64,000 bases of DNA. Source: Trichostrongylus colubriformis (taxonomy: Eukaryota; Nematoda; Chromadorea; Rhabditida; Trichostrongylidae). The position numbers and the translations under genes were made by a program. The DNA lies in contig OZ022259.1 of NCBI GenBank assembly GCA_963978905.1, forward strand, positions 13,702,001 to 13,766,000, written 5' to 3'. Below the pieces are notes generated by a model. The model did not search any database. It saw only the letters and a program-made list of their open reading frames with translations, and had not been told where the DNA came from. This document shows, piece after piece, positions 23,601 through 34,310 of this stretch; the stretch's first letter is position 1, and every line of letters starts with the position of its first letter.

Positions 23601-26317
23601 TGGGGAAGAACTTCTAACCCAAGTGTATCAATTTATGCCGAGTGATTCGTGGGATGTGTGGTATTGCGCTGTCCTGCAACAGGATCGGCCCTCTTCTATC
23701 CACCCCCGCGGACCATAATTTTTGCAACTTCCTATACATTTGCTCCTGATTACAACAGTAAGACTCCTCTGTGACCGACTGATCAGGTTGCAGGGAACCA
23801 TTATGGATTACATCCTTTACACGACCACACAGTAATAATAACCTTTTTAGGGCGAAGGTCGGATTTAGGAAACGTTTTGAACGAGATCCTCCGACTTTCC
23901 TTCGAGATCGAAATCGTCAAAAGCAAATTTTTAAAACCAGAGCTCCACTGTCCGTTCGCAAGGACAATTCGTTCCAAGAACACTGCTGAGATTACGGGCT
24001 GCCCCCGCTGCGGAGTGTCCCAATTTAAATTCGTGAAGCATGATGACTCCATAGTCGCGTCGGTTCATGTTTATTCGCAGCCCTGGAAAAGGCCGGTGGG
24101 AAAATTAGAGCGAAATTCATAGTTTTTGAAAGAGCAGAAAAAACCCACCACATGGTATGTCTAACATTTCTCGAGGAATAGTTCACGGTAAAAAATCTAC
24201 TTATTCATACATATCTTGGAACCGAAATTAATTTTGCAACAACTTATTTTTGATACTGTAGAAAAAACCACTGCGATATCCTCGCTTGTACAGGTTAGGC
24301 CAGAGAACCGTTGCGCCGTTCATCGGGTGATGCACAGTACGCGACGCGACGCGACCTTGACGATAGAATCGCTTGTCTCCTCCGGTAGAGCCGCTGCCAT
24401 ACCAGTCGTGACGGCGGCAATCGACCTCGGCACTGTTGCGCAGAGCTCTTTTTATAAGGCTCGACCGAAATACGCTGCAGAATTATGATCGTGGAGAGAG
24501 CCCGCACTAATTCTCTCACTAAGCCAAAAATTATAATCTTGGCACAGATTTGCACGGTTTATCGCCACAATCAACAAACTGTAGTATGTTTGGTCGCATA
24601 AAAAGAGTGCGCCCCACCACTCGACGTCGGCACCGGTGCCGCAAAGTATGAAAATGGCTCAAAGACCCGTGGTGCCACGGCCATTCGTATGATCCGAAAA
24701 TCAACTTCCTCTGTCCAGGAACTCTCCAGCCTTTCTGCCCTTCTGATTGGGAAACTTGAAACCAGACATGTACAGAGGAGCCAACTCATTGTGCTTTACA
24801 CCGGTTAGCTCCCGGAGTCGTTGTATAGATCAAACAAATAAAATGACCAAGACCCTCTATGTGAGCAGAATGCGCGGCGCATTCTAAGAAGAGATTGAAT
24901 ATTGGGATATTTCTTCAGTTTCAAATGGTTTTTTTGATCGACGAAAAATAATCCATATTTTGTCAGATGACAGAACCAACATATGGTGGTGGCACAGTGT
25001 TCACTGAAGTCAAATTGGCTGTGACGCCTACAAAGGTCAGTAGCGGTGATGCTAGTAATGGTAATCGTGTTCGAGTAGAGCAATGGCTGTTCTCAGAACG
25101 ATGCGCTATTCTGGTATAATTTGATGAAGACTGGGGATGACGACTCAAGGACTCGTCACGCTGCTTGTCCCGTCCTGCTCGGAGTGAAATGGGTACGGTT
25201 GTTTCGATATATTAAAGAGGTATTCGATATTTTTCCAAAAAAATTGCATCAGGTTACGAATAAATGGGCACATGAACGAGGAAACGAATTCCGACGCCGC
25301 TGTGGTCTGAAGAGGTTGGACGGTGAACGGTGAGATGAGAGCCGCCATCACACTTCAAAATTTTGCGCTTTTCCGTTTACGCTGATGAGCACGGAGGGAG
25401 GTCACCTCAATGTTCAACGTCCGTCCAAGGGCATTGCTAACCGGAAGTAAAACTATTCTTTTCCTACCCCCGCAAGTTTGTCAAGCCTGATTTCTTCATT
25501 AAAGACATCATTAGGGGTAATGCGGTAATGGAGAAATCCCTACAAGAAGTAACTCACATGGTAGTCCTGGGCCTAGGAACGCTATCTGTGGCGAAATCCC
25601 GGTGGAAAAGCGCCCCTCTGAGCTGTAGAAACGTCGCAAAACCCCGCAAACGCACTTATGCTCCGCCTCTTGACAGGTTAACCCCGCCTCCCGATGACGT
25701 AATTCCCGATTGACTGGGGTGAGAGCGGTCAAGAAGATACGGCAGGATTGAAGGTTTTGCTGCGCGCTTTCGCAGTTTTAGCTTGAAGCTCACTCTGGAG
25801 AATAGATGCTGTCGTATTTCCAAACATTCCCTTGTGTTTACTTGGCAACATGCCGATGGGAAACAAGATCAGACTACTTCCCTCTTGACAGACAGGTCGT
25901 CCGCGTCGAGGATCAACGGTGGGAAGGGGGTCCTATTTCGCGGGTTTTTGGCCATTTCCATCCGTTTTTTCTCCACTGTCCTGTTACTAGGCATCTCGAC
26001 TTTCATATGCACTACTTCTTTTACTTTTCGTCCGACTTTCCCCTAATGATGCCTTTAATATTATAACTATTACTTTGGATGTCGCGGTTCCGCACGCGAT
26101 ATTGTGACCCTGAGATTTTGCACTGTCGCAGCTCCGCATGCAGAGCTGAATCGCAGAATCGCGAAGTCTCAAGTGGCCATACTACTACCCCTGTGCTTAA
26201 TTGTTTTGCTGCAACTCTCTTTTTAGGTTCGTTGGTGATCTTGGCTTCGGACCAGAGCCAAGATATGCTCCGAATCTGAGTCCAGATTTGTCCAAGGACG
26301 TCTTCAACACTATATAG
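17618..26317 (+). CDS. phy-like: Collagen prolyl 4-hydroxylase alpha subunit, copy 2 (complete)
   Basis: Complete 17-exon gene: 17618-17784, 17841-17931, 18004-18108, 18637-18754, 19379-19506, 19565-19649, 21327-21414, 21478-21574, 21640-21714, 22030-22125, 22571-22641, 22696-22795, 22844-22963, 24967-25035, 25097-25192, 25253-25329, 26227-26317. Exons sum to 1674 nt, giving 557 residues; this is close to C. elegans PHY-1 (about 559). Residues 1-17 (MQYVLFLMALLLVTTHA) are a signal peptide, followed by the family N-terminus DVFTSIADMQALL. The substrate-binding domain is around 120-200. The catalytic domain has H420 and D422 (GGHYRPHFDY), H491 (TRHAACPV) and K501 (GVKW), with spacing 71 and 10 as in the human enzyme. 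I chose ATG 17618 because an acceptor-like CCATTTTAG lies 1 nt upstream, fitting SL trans-splicing or a 5' UTR intron, and because a signal peptide follows. An upstream in-frame ATG at 17555 is less likely. Intron 13 holds a mariner and intron 16 a TTAA MITE. No frameshift or stop was seen. Confidence 0.92.
18118..18190 (+). repeat. Small tandem duplication in intron 3 of copy 2
   Basis: CATCGGATTTCAAATTCCAT followed by TTATTAAGATA occurs twice, 38-39 bp apart. Copy 3 has one unit (about 54726-54760). Confidence 0.75.
19770..21150 (+). mobile_element. RTE-type LINE remnant in intron 6 of copy 2
   Basis: It begins at the same place as in copies 1 and 3 (CTGTACCGACAGATGCATGG). Pieces of reverse transcriptase are readable: CHEATRKSHRFEAEATHPYL, FTPGKSSTDATFIARQM, AQINAAWVN, SRWFSRMLKGKVYRAVVKPT, SECYTITNIQERQLHADVM. 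It ends in AGGGAGAAGAAGGG at about 21150. It is heavily frameshifted, lacks the endonuclease, and runs in the same orientation as the gene. Confidence 0.82.
23283..24246 (-). mobile_element. Mariner inserted in intron 13 of copy 2
   Basis: The left end TTAGGTTGTTGTAAAATTAA (after TA) is matched in inverted form by TTAATTTTGCAACAACTTA at the right end. The minus strand carries broken mariner transposase: GQWSSGFKN, FPKSDLRPKKVIITVW, ILLQDSAIPHI and YSPDFSPADYHFFRALNSYL, the last including the third catalytic-Asp region. A short internal duplication (GAAGTCAAGGAAGGCA) occurs at about 23458-23492, and stops are present. The homologous place in copy 3 (around 59757-59790) has no element. Confidence 0.88.
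25503..26054. mobile_element. TTAA-flanked MITE, family 1, copy A (intron 16 of gene copy 2)
   Basis: TTAA lies at 25499-25502 and 26055-26058. The ends AGACATCATTAGGGG and CCCCTAATGATGCCT are inverted. At 552 bp it is the reverse-orientation relative of 30796-31346 and 38627-39174. TTAA target duplication is typical of piggyBac-type transposition. There is no transposase. Confidence 0.88.
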
Positions 26318-27029
26318 TATTAATAATTATTTGTTGTCGTCCTTGTTTTGGCTGCGTATTTCTTTCAAGTTTTTATTTCTATCGGGTTAGAATATGCATG
26401 TTAACGAAGCTGCTTGCCAATCGATATTCTTTCAATTTCGCGCTGCTATTCCGTTTGTAACGGGGTTTAATAATTTTGCTTGCCTTTCATGCTTATGAGT
26501 GCGTCATGAAACACATTCCGGAATCGGGCAATGTGATCAGACTTTTTGTCTGAAATGACCTTTTCTGTTAGTTTCCTGCTTTTCGTGATTGTCAACTTTG
26601 AGGCCCTCGAGGATGTGATAAAAAGGATATTAACATTATATTTTTTCTGCCAGTATCAAGTGAAGATGTATTCATTGCATACAGGATTGTATTTTTGTCT
26701 CTCACGAGAAGATCGATTCATCTAGTGGTAGAACTTGTGGGTTTCACTCAGTTATAATTGAGTGGGAGCTGCATTTCATCAAGTTTTGTAGGATACAGTT
26801 GTAAAACTGTGAACACGACAGTGTGAACAAAATAAATAAAAGTGAAAGAGGGGTTATCGCAGTGAGGAGGAATCCCACTCTAGGCATTATTTTTGTCTAT
26901 GTCTAGAAGGAGCGACATCCCTCCCTTCCTCCACTAAGGCTTCTGCAAAGATGCTTTAATGTGCGGATTGACCCCTTAAAAACAGTAATTGATATGGATA
27001 ATGTGGGTGATAAGTAGCCTTCAAAAGGC
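26318..27029 (+). promoter_or_regulatory. 3' flank of copy 2
   Basis: Homologous to 61313-61975 after copy 3, including the block GCATTATTTTTGTCTATG near 26885. AATAAATAAA at about 26829 is a possible polyadenylation signal shared with copy 3 (about 61838), though roughly 500 bp past the stop. Homology fades after about 26960. No gene is present. Confidence 0.5.
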
Positions 27030-27295
27030 CGCGTTCATAGCCATCGTGATTGGCGCATCGGCGCATTGGCGCTCAGGCGCAGCGCTGAAAACGCGCGCGC
27101 CGCGGCGCACGTGATGATGAAAACATTATGCAACCAATTCGCTGCCGATGCACCCAAAACATCGGGAAGGAGTGGCATCGTAATCGAAAGGTATCCTGTG
27201 CACACTCGCCGATGCGCCAATGCGCCCAAAACGTCGATGAGTATCTTTAACTACATTCGCCGATGCGCCGTTGCGCCAATCACGATATGAACGCG
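27030..27295. mobile_element. GC-rich inverted-repeat MITE
   Basis: GCGTTCATA, then ATCGTGATTGGCGCATCGGC on the left, is mirrored by CGCCGTTGCGCCAATCACGA and TATGAACGC on the right. The interior is unusually rich in CGATGCGCCAATGCGCC words. It is about 266 bp with no coding capacity. Confidence 0.78.
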
Positions 27296-27670
27296 ACGGA
27301 AGATATTCACATAAAAACTAGGGGTCCAGGGAGCCTATCTGCGGCGAAACCCTCTCGGAAAAAGCATCTTTGAGCTGTGATGGAGTCGGCTTTTTAGCTC
27401 CAGCCGCCTCTCTAGGCTTGTTCCGCCTCCTAGGATCGACTTTGCTTTGTAATAACCAAGGAGCAGAGTAGTAAGCATGACAGCAAAATGGTAATTATCG
27501 TTTCGTATCAAAAACAATTCCACCGGTCACTATCAAAGATTGGAATGAATGATGCAACCGAATTTTTATACCACTGCCTCTAAAGATCCCTCCAAGACGC
27601 CCAGATGCGCAACTTTTTATAAGATCCTCCCCCCCTCCCTTCCCTCTCACTGCGATAGCACCATGAAAGG
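27296..27670. other. Repeat-derived spacer
   Basis: 27318-27440 (GCCTATCTGCGGCGAAACCC) resembles part of the family 1 TTAA MITE. 27590-27660 matches the short block seen at 14160 and 61980 (CAGATGCGCAACTTTTTATA). No gene was found. Confidence 0.45.
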
Positions 27671-27672
27671 AA

Positions 27673-30208
27673 CTAGAGGAACAGCTCGTACATTTCATTA
27701 ACGCTACTCAGGAACAGCTCGTACATTTCATTAACGCTATTCAGATTATGAAATGATCCCAACCAGTCAATGTTATCGAGGTAGTTCCGAATCATTTGAT
27801 AATCAGCAGCTCCAAAGTGCCTGTTCCAAATGTAAGCATGACCCTGCGATTGGATATCTATATAGAACTGCACGCAAGCATGATCGCTGGTCGCGACTGG
27901 TGGCTGGGTACTAACCTTGCTAACGAAAGAGCTCTGGTTGCAGAATACCAAGTTAAAGGCATATTCCAGGATTACCTTAAGTGGGTTTAAGCGCTAAACT
28001 ATGAAATCAGAGATGCAGGGGAACACGCTGACAAAGAAAAATCCGAAAAAAGTCACCGAAAAGGGCAAAAATTAGGCCTCCTGTCATCTGGCCTTGAACG
28101 AGCTTACCGCGTGAAAACAAGCCTTTGAATCAATTCCCGCTGGCTGGTATCAGAAGGAACTCTAGGATATCACTTGTTTCCTCATGTCAACGTCTCCTTT
28201 ATCACTGGCATCTCTTCCTTATCTTATGTTATCACACAAATCGTATGCCTCATTTGCCACGTTGTTGCCATCATTGCCACCGTCATTGCCAACGATCACG
28301 TACGGGATGGGCGCGCCCGAGCTCCAGGGTGCGGTCGAGCTAGCTTCAAGAGCTCCGCGCGGTGCGATGACTTATCATCGCGCTTCGGTATGTGCACAGG
28401 CCCCCCGCACGTTTGGGGAACTATTAGGTCATGTGAAGGGCCTGCGATGTTTTCCTAATCCTGGAATGTGCCTTTAAGAGTGCTGTTGCCCCTAGTACGG
28501 AACTTAACCATCTGTTTGTAGTCAAGAGTTCCGATTAATTCAACAAAAGATAGCGAAACGGAAGAACCAGAATTGGGCGCGTCTGACCAATCAATATCTG
28601 GGAAGTTGAAATCTCCTGTAAGTAGACAAATGTAATTACAGACTGATAGGTCGTTGATGCATTTCATCATTTTACAAGTCAAGACGGAGGAACAGCTCGG
28701 AATTCTATAGCACAAGATGATGCGACATCGAACGCTGGCCATTAAATCACAAGCTAAAATTTCGTAGCCATCACTAACAGCTTCGCAATAAGTGAGAGAA
28801 GGAGATAGAAAGTTTTTGATTAACAGTGCTACCCCTCCGCCTTTTTTCCTCTTACGGTCGCAACGGAACTTCATAATCGCTAGATATATCTCCTAGCAAC
28901 GATTTGATTTCAAACTGAGGTTTGAGCTAAGTTTCAGACAAAGCCATCACACCGAATTCTGTTGTAGACAATAAGTATTTGAGTGATAAGGCATTTTTTT
29001 TTCAATGAACGGATGTTGGTAGAAAGACATCTCACATTGTTGCCTCTATTCCGAGGACTCAATTGGATTTTACTTGCAGGGACGTATCGGCATCAGAGTT
29101 TACAGCACCATTGTGGAAAAGCGAGACATCGGAATCGACAACATTTACATTTCCATGTTCATGTGACGGTGACCTATTTATAGCACCACTATTGCCACTA
29201 GTTCTGGCTTTTCTGAGAGCCGCAAGGCGCTCTCTCTCTGCTCCGGGGAATGAGCGTCTAATAAAAACACCTGAGATCGGGAAATACCTCAGCTTCGGGG
29301 CCTTTCTAAGAACATCAACAACAAAAAATCTACTAGGAAGAACTACCTTTATAAGCCGAGGGGAAGCAGTCTTAGGTTTACCCATGCGGTAAATGGCAGT
29401 CGGCGAACATTCGATATCGAGAAAATGAAATATTTTCTTGATACAATCGACATCATAAAGAACTCTTGAAACGGCACTAACATCCTTACATTCGGTAACA
29501 CCTGAGATAACTATGGACCTATGACGTTCTTTCTCTTCAAAAACACTAGCGTGGGGTGTACTAGTAGGATTAACTTCACTACTTGTAGAGGCCCCCTTGA
29601 AAGCTGCTAGCTCCTTTTCTAACCTATTTTTTTCGGAGTCTCAAATTTAAGTTTTTCCTCTAACTCACGGTTTCGCTCCATGAGTTCATTGATTAGGTTG
29701 GACTGGTCGAGAAGATGGTCCAGCACTGTCTTGAGATGCTCCGGGATTTGATTGTCCTTTAGCAGTTGATCTACCGCATCGGTGAGTGAACCATCGATTA
29801 AGGCCGACGATCCGTGGCAGAAGCGTTTTGCTAGACGTTCCTGAAGAACACGGCCCACCAGGGGGGTTGACTGCATATCCATGAAAAGAATCAGAAAATA
29901 TTTACCAAAGATGGTGGCGTCGACTACTTGTCCCCCTGCCACAAAGGTATCGACAATATCCTTGACCACGATCGATTACACCGTCGCACACCGGGTGGGC
30001 GATAAGAAAACGAATTTGCGATGTGATTCGCAAACAGAGTAGATTAGAGTCAACAAAAATACAGAATACAGTGTAGAATCACCACTGAGTCCACTCTGAA
30101 CGGAAGGAACGAAGTGGACGACACAGTAGACAATAGTAAAGTAGTAGACGAGAAGAGAGGCGCAATCCGCCGCCGCACAGGGCAAGGCAATAGGCGCGAA
30201 CGGATACA
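27673..30208 (-). mobile_element. CR1-type LINE, 5' half (5' UTR, ORF1, endonuclease), inverted
   Basis: Minus-strand parts in order: a 5' UTR-like segment (30208-29970); ORF1 start at 29969 with coiled-coil-like sequence (LINELMERNRELEEKLKFE), ending in a frameshift near a T run at about 29625; and further ORF1 at 29385-29059 with RLIKVVLPSRFFVVDVLRKA and ERERLAALRKA. The endonuclease lies at 28874-28480 (KKGGGVALLIKN, CLLTGDFNFPDIDWSDA) and 27951-27673 (PPVATSDHACVQF, YIWNRHFGAADYQMIRNYLD). These are hallmarks of CR1/T1-group elements. A TTAA MITE splits the endonuclease. A 34-36 bp tandem duplication (GAACAGCTCGTACATTTCAT) marks the left edge at 27678-27747. It does not encode a full protein today. 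Confidence 0.85.
27957..28473. mobile_element. TTAA-flanked MITE, family 2, inside the CR1 endonuclease
   Basis: TTAA flanks at 27953-27956 and 28474-28477. The ends AGGCATATTCCAGGATTA and TAATCCTGGAATGTGCCT are inverted; the element is 517 bp. It interrupts the endonuclease between NSTL and VFCNQSS, and removing it with one TTAA would leave the frame intact. The interior shows no transposase. Confidence 0.88.
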
Positions 30209-31800
30209 CAATGGCTCTCCCTTTAGCTCTTATTGACCATGACATCAAAATTTACGCCTTCACAGACGACATCAAAACTTTCACTACATTTGATCGCTCA
30301 CAATTTGATGCTACAAAATCCCTCATGAATAGAGTTTTAGACCGTATGTCATCATGGCACATAAGTGGGGCCTGAGGCTCAATTTTTCAAAAGCTTGTGT
30401 TCTTACGTTGGGCAGTAAAGCGCCCTGCTCAAGTTTGGTAAATCGCTCCAGTCCAGTGTCGTCAATGAGGTTCGTGACCTTGGCGTGATCATTTCTAGCT
30501 CAATGAATTGAGAAAACTACATAGATACCATTGTTTCGCGGGCGTTTCTTTGTCTTTACAGCCTGTTCAGGATCGTTAGAACACCGGATCTGACCGTCTG
30601 ATCAAGTTATATAAGGCAAATGTCCTTCCTATCCTGAAATACTGTAGTCAAATTTAGAGCCCATATTCCAAGAAACTTATTTACAAAATCGAAAAAGTCC
30701 AGATTACCTTCACTCGGCTAGCTTACTCCACAGCCTTTCCAGATCCAGGTCCAAGGTCTATGCCATCCTATAGTATACGCCTCAGAGAGCCTTAAAGGCA
30801 TCATTAGGGGAAAGTCGGACGAAAAGTAAAAGAAATAGTGCATATGAAAGCCGAGATGCCTAGCAATAGGACAGTGAAGAAACAGCGGATGGAATTGGTC
30901 TAAAACCCGAGAAATAGGACCCCCTTCCCACCGTTGATTCTCGACGCGGACGACCTGTCCGTCAAGAGGGGAGTAGTCTGATCTAGTTTTCCATTGGCAT
31001 GTTGCCAAGTAAACACAGGGGAATTGTTTGGAAAGACGACAACATCTATTTCTTGAGTGAGTTTCACGCTAAAACTGCGAAAGCGCGCCGCAAAACCCCC
31101 GATCCTACCCCATCTCCTCGACCGCTCTCACCCCAATCAATCGGGAATTACGTCATCGAGAGGCGGAACCACTGAGTGGCAGAGGCGGAGCCCCTGAACG
31201 CTTCGCCGTTTTGCAGCGCTTCTACAGCTCGGAGGGGCGCTTTTTCACCGGGATTTCGCCGCAGATAGCCTTCTTAGGCCCAGGACTACCATGTGAGTGA
31301 CTTCTTCTTGGGATTTCTCCACTATTGCCTACCCCTAATGATGTCTTTAAGAGCCTGTTCTGCAGAAGAACCTTTGCTGACTTGGTGCTGGCTTCAGAAT
31401 AATCACTGGTTAGACTCGCCTTGTTTCCTCTCAATTTTTTTCTAGATCTATGCACCGTGTACGGTCTCACAATTTTTGCAGCTTTTCCTTTTTCCACAGG
31501 ACCTCTGCGTGGCTCAACAAGTTACCTCTGAATGTCATTCAAACGACTAGCATCTCAAGCTTAGATTTTAAAGAGCTCTTTTGAAAACAGATCTTATGCA
31601 TGTGCTTGAGTTCACTGATCTTTGATGATTTCTCTTTGTAGTTTTTTTTGCTGTAATATTTTGCTGTTTCCTTCCTAGCAATTTCTGTGGTTCTATTGCT
31701 AACGATGTTGCTATTCGTTATCTTAGTTTCTCTCCCGTTGCATTTAGCTTTAAGTTGTGAATTGACGCTTAGTGTCGATGGCGCATGTCGGTGCTGAGTT
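30209..31800 (+). mobile_element. CR1-type LINE, 3' half (reverse transcriptase C-terminus), forward
   Basis: Plus strand: ALPLALIDHDIKIYAFTDDI at 30212-30270 contains the reverse-transcriptase catalytic box, with FTDD where FADD is expected. It is followed by MNRVLDRMSSW and, with frameshifts, by DTIVSRAFLCLYSLFRIVRT. The C-terminal part continues after a MITE (KSLFCRRTFADLVLASE from 31348) and ends near LNKLPLNVIQTTSISSLDFK at about 31510-31575. It lies head to head with the inverted 5' half, and the reverse-transcriptase N-terminal half is missing. Confidence 0.82.
30796..31346. mobile_element. TTAA-flanked MITE, family 1, copy B (inside CR1 reverse transcriptase)
   Basis: TTAA at 30792-30795 and 31347-31350. 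Ends AGGCATCATTAGGGG and CCCCTAATGATGTCT are inverted; 551 bp. One TTAA between RESL and SLFCRR keeps the LINE frame when the MITE is left out. It is similar along its length to 38627-39174 and to the reverse complement of 25503-26054. Confidence 0.88.
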
Positions 31801-31824
31801 GCCAGCGTCCAGAAGAGAGATGTA

Positions 31825-32862
31825 TTGGGTCATTCCATAAGTAATGTCGTATTTTTTCAAGCATAAATTTTTCCTATGAAAACACAAGTTTCTGCATCAT
31901 GTCATATATCATTTGAAAGAGGTTTTCCTGCACTACAAAATATCATGTTTAGTTTTTAAGTTTGTTGGAATGAGGCCGACATTTAGGCTGGCGAAGCGGT
32001 AGGTCCAGCCGATAAAAATTGGCCAAACCGGCAATCAGTTGAAACACTATAATTCACTTTAGGAAAATCAACCAGTCATGTGTCACGTACTTAGTCCTGC
32101 CCTCTTCTACAATTTTCAATATTTAGTTGACCAAGAAGTCTTGTCGTTCTTTTTCCAAAATTTTTTTTTCGAAAGCACCCACACTTACTCAAAATGAAAT
32201 TTTTTCTTTCAAGCTCCTTGCTTAGAGTTGTTTTATGAACCACTTCGAAGAACTTTTTCTGCTCTATCGAAAACATCTTTCTATTTTGCTTTGGCTGCGA
32301 TTCAGATTCAAAGTTTTGATACCATGTGATAGGGGTCCAGCTGACATTTTTCTTAATTTATTTTTTCCATGAGAAAGTTAAGGAATCCGATCAGTGGTAT
32401 TTCCCCGTTCCTACCCACCACCTGTTCTTGACATTTCACCACTCTTTCAAGTGATTGGTTGAGAAAATTTTCTTGCGTTGGTTCGAAGAAATTGTCTAAA
32501 ATCACCAAGTTGTGGCGGAAAACCTAAATGTGGAAAAAGAGCGACGTGACTTTTCAAGCAACCGATTGGTGGAACTCGTAGGAGAGGTCGGGGCTAAGTG
32601 CGGCACACATGATTGATTAGTTTTCCTTAAGTAAAATATAGTATTATAATTGATTGCCGGTTTGGCCAATTTCTGTCTGCTGGACCTACTTCTTTGCCAG
32701 CCTAAATGTCGGCGCCATTCTAACATACTCGAAAACTAATCATGTCTTTCTGTAGAGCAGAAAATTTTCTTCCGAATGGTATATGATATGCTGCAAAAAC
32801 TTGTGATTTTATGGCAAAAAATTTGCTTGAAAAAAAACGACACTACTTATGGAATGACCCAA
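31825..32862. mobile_element. TA-flanked element with ~220-bp terminal inverted repeats
   Basis: TTGGGTCATTCCATAAGTAA at the left is matched by TTATGGAATGACCCAA at the right, each next to TA. Homology of the two arms extends about 220 bp (31825-32045 and 32640-32862), including ATTTAGGCTGGC/GCCAGCCTAAAT. The TA target suggests the Tc1/mariner superfamily. The 600-bp core shows no transposase motif I recognise. Confidence 0.8.
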
Positions 32863-32879
32863 TATATTCCTCCTGTTGA

Positions 32880-33640
32880 TTCGGCTTGGTTCAACATTGC
32901 ATGCAAGCAATGCTACACTTAAATGTGCTTTCTTCGTTGCTTTCAATTGCTACATTTCCCAGTGAGTTTCTTTAGCGGGTACACAACCCTTGCGCTCAGT
33001 TAATTGCCTTTCAAGCACCATCGAGTCAGCGAGTAGGGTCCGTGTCTAGGTCAATGAGATGCCAACCTGCATCAGCCCTCCATGCTGCGGCCTCGGGCTC
33101 GGTTATCTTTATGGCTTTTTACTAGGATGCCTCTGATATATTCCATCCTACAAGATTTATTTCTCTCAACTCGCAACTAATCCTTTCATGCGGTCACTCT
33201 TCTTTACTTTCACCATGCTTTGTCAACCTTAACGATCGACCACTATTATGGGTCTATACATTGTGGCTATCTGCACTAAAAAGTAGGGCACCAGTAGGGG
33301 CAACTTGTTGCGGGACCGCCTTCCTCACTCAGCAGTGTGGAGTAGCGCTACCCCTTGGAGTTTTCGTAGACAACCCGACGCAGGCACACTCACTGTCTTG
33401 ACTGCAGCTTGCCCCGTGGGTGCGCCTTCGCGTCGTGACATGATGCATCGAGTTGAGATTAGACGTGTGGTAACACGCGTCTAGCCTTTGTCATCGAATT
33501 ACCAGCGCAGAAGCCGTGGTAGTGCCGGGGCAAGGCTGACCAGCGATCCCGCCTGTCACCTCACGCCTATCTAGGCCGTCTCTTCGCACCGTTGGCATCT
33601 GTGTGGTCACTGCTTCATCATTTGCGCTCGTTCCTCGCTG
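32880..33640. other. Unassigned intergenic DNA
   Basis: No gene, inverted termini or recognisable repeat could be supported. The 33300-33640 part is richer in C and G and could be retroelement leader DNA ahead of the open frame at 33903, but no long terminal repeat pair was found. Confidence 0.35.
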
Positions 33641-33902
33641 TCCGCCTTGAGTGAGACTTCACGAAACCAACCACTGTACCGCACACATAATGCACTCTCA
33701 GATATTATTCATGTCATCCCATTTACTCCATGCTACCTCTTCGCTGTTAGTCATTGTCATTGCAAGGCCACCGTCGCTTATTCGCATTTGTGTCTCGACG
33801 CGGGAGGCTCACGGATGGAGCTGTCTCACGGCATGACGTCTACTTCTCTCTATTTCAGATTTGGCTTAGGCAGTAACTACCTCCTGCCATCACTGTGTAC
33901 AC

Positions 33903-34310
33903 ATGGCAAGCATCAGGTCATGCAAAGTCAACTTGACCAAGGCGCACAATTCGTTAGAATTCATTATAGGTAAGATGCCACAAGAGCTTCTACGTACGTT
34001 CAACAATGAATCGCTGTTGCCTGACGATCTCCTCAATCGAGAGTCTCCTCAATCGTCTCCAAGAAGCGCTTCGAGCGCACTTGACGAACACGCGAGCAGC
34101 TTTACGTGTGGAGAAAAAAAGGCAACAAGCTTCTCCTGCTTATGTGGTTATCCAGCCAACAAAGAAGCCGATAACTACGCATGTGTAGAATACATGCAGG
34201 AATCCAGGGTTGAGGAGTCGATTGTAACAGCGAACGTCTCATCCATACGCTCCACTTCAGTCTGGTGGAAGCTTGCGCACGCAGCGAACATCTTCGGTCA
34301 AAATCAGTAG
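33903..34310 (+). CDS. Hypothetical open frame, possibly a retroelement gag start
   Basis: I do not recognise this 135-codon frame (MASIRSCKVNLTKAHNSLEF...). The start has a basic, helical look followed by a Ser/Pro-rich stretch (ESPQSSPRSASSAL), and the reading frame is preceded by a CTATTTCAG-type acceptor at about 33850. These features would fit the beginning of a BEL/Pao-type gag, but no protease, reverse transcriptase or long terminal repeat follows. It could equally be an exon of an unknown gene or chance. Confidence 0.22.
   Translation: MASIRSCKVNLTKAHNSLEFIIGKMPQELLRTFNNESLLPDDLLNRESPQSSPRSASSALDEHASSFTCGEKKATSFSCLCGYPANKEADNYACVEYMQESRVEESIVTANVSSIRSTSVWWKLAHAANIFGQNQ

Noticed and set aside
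26715..26760. TCTAGTGGTAGAAC resembling a tRNA D arm after copy 2 (also about 61730)
   Set aside because: No anticodon or T arm and no acceptor pairing follow.
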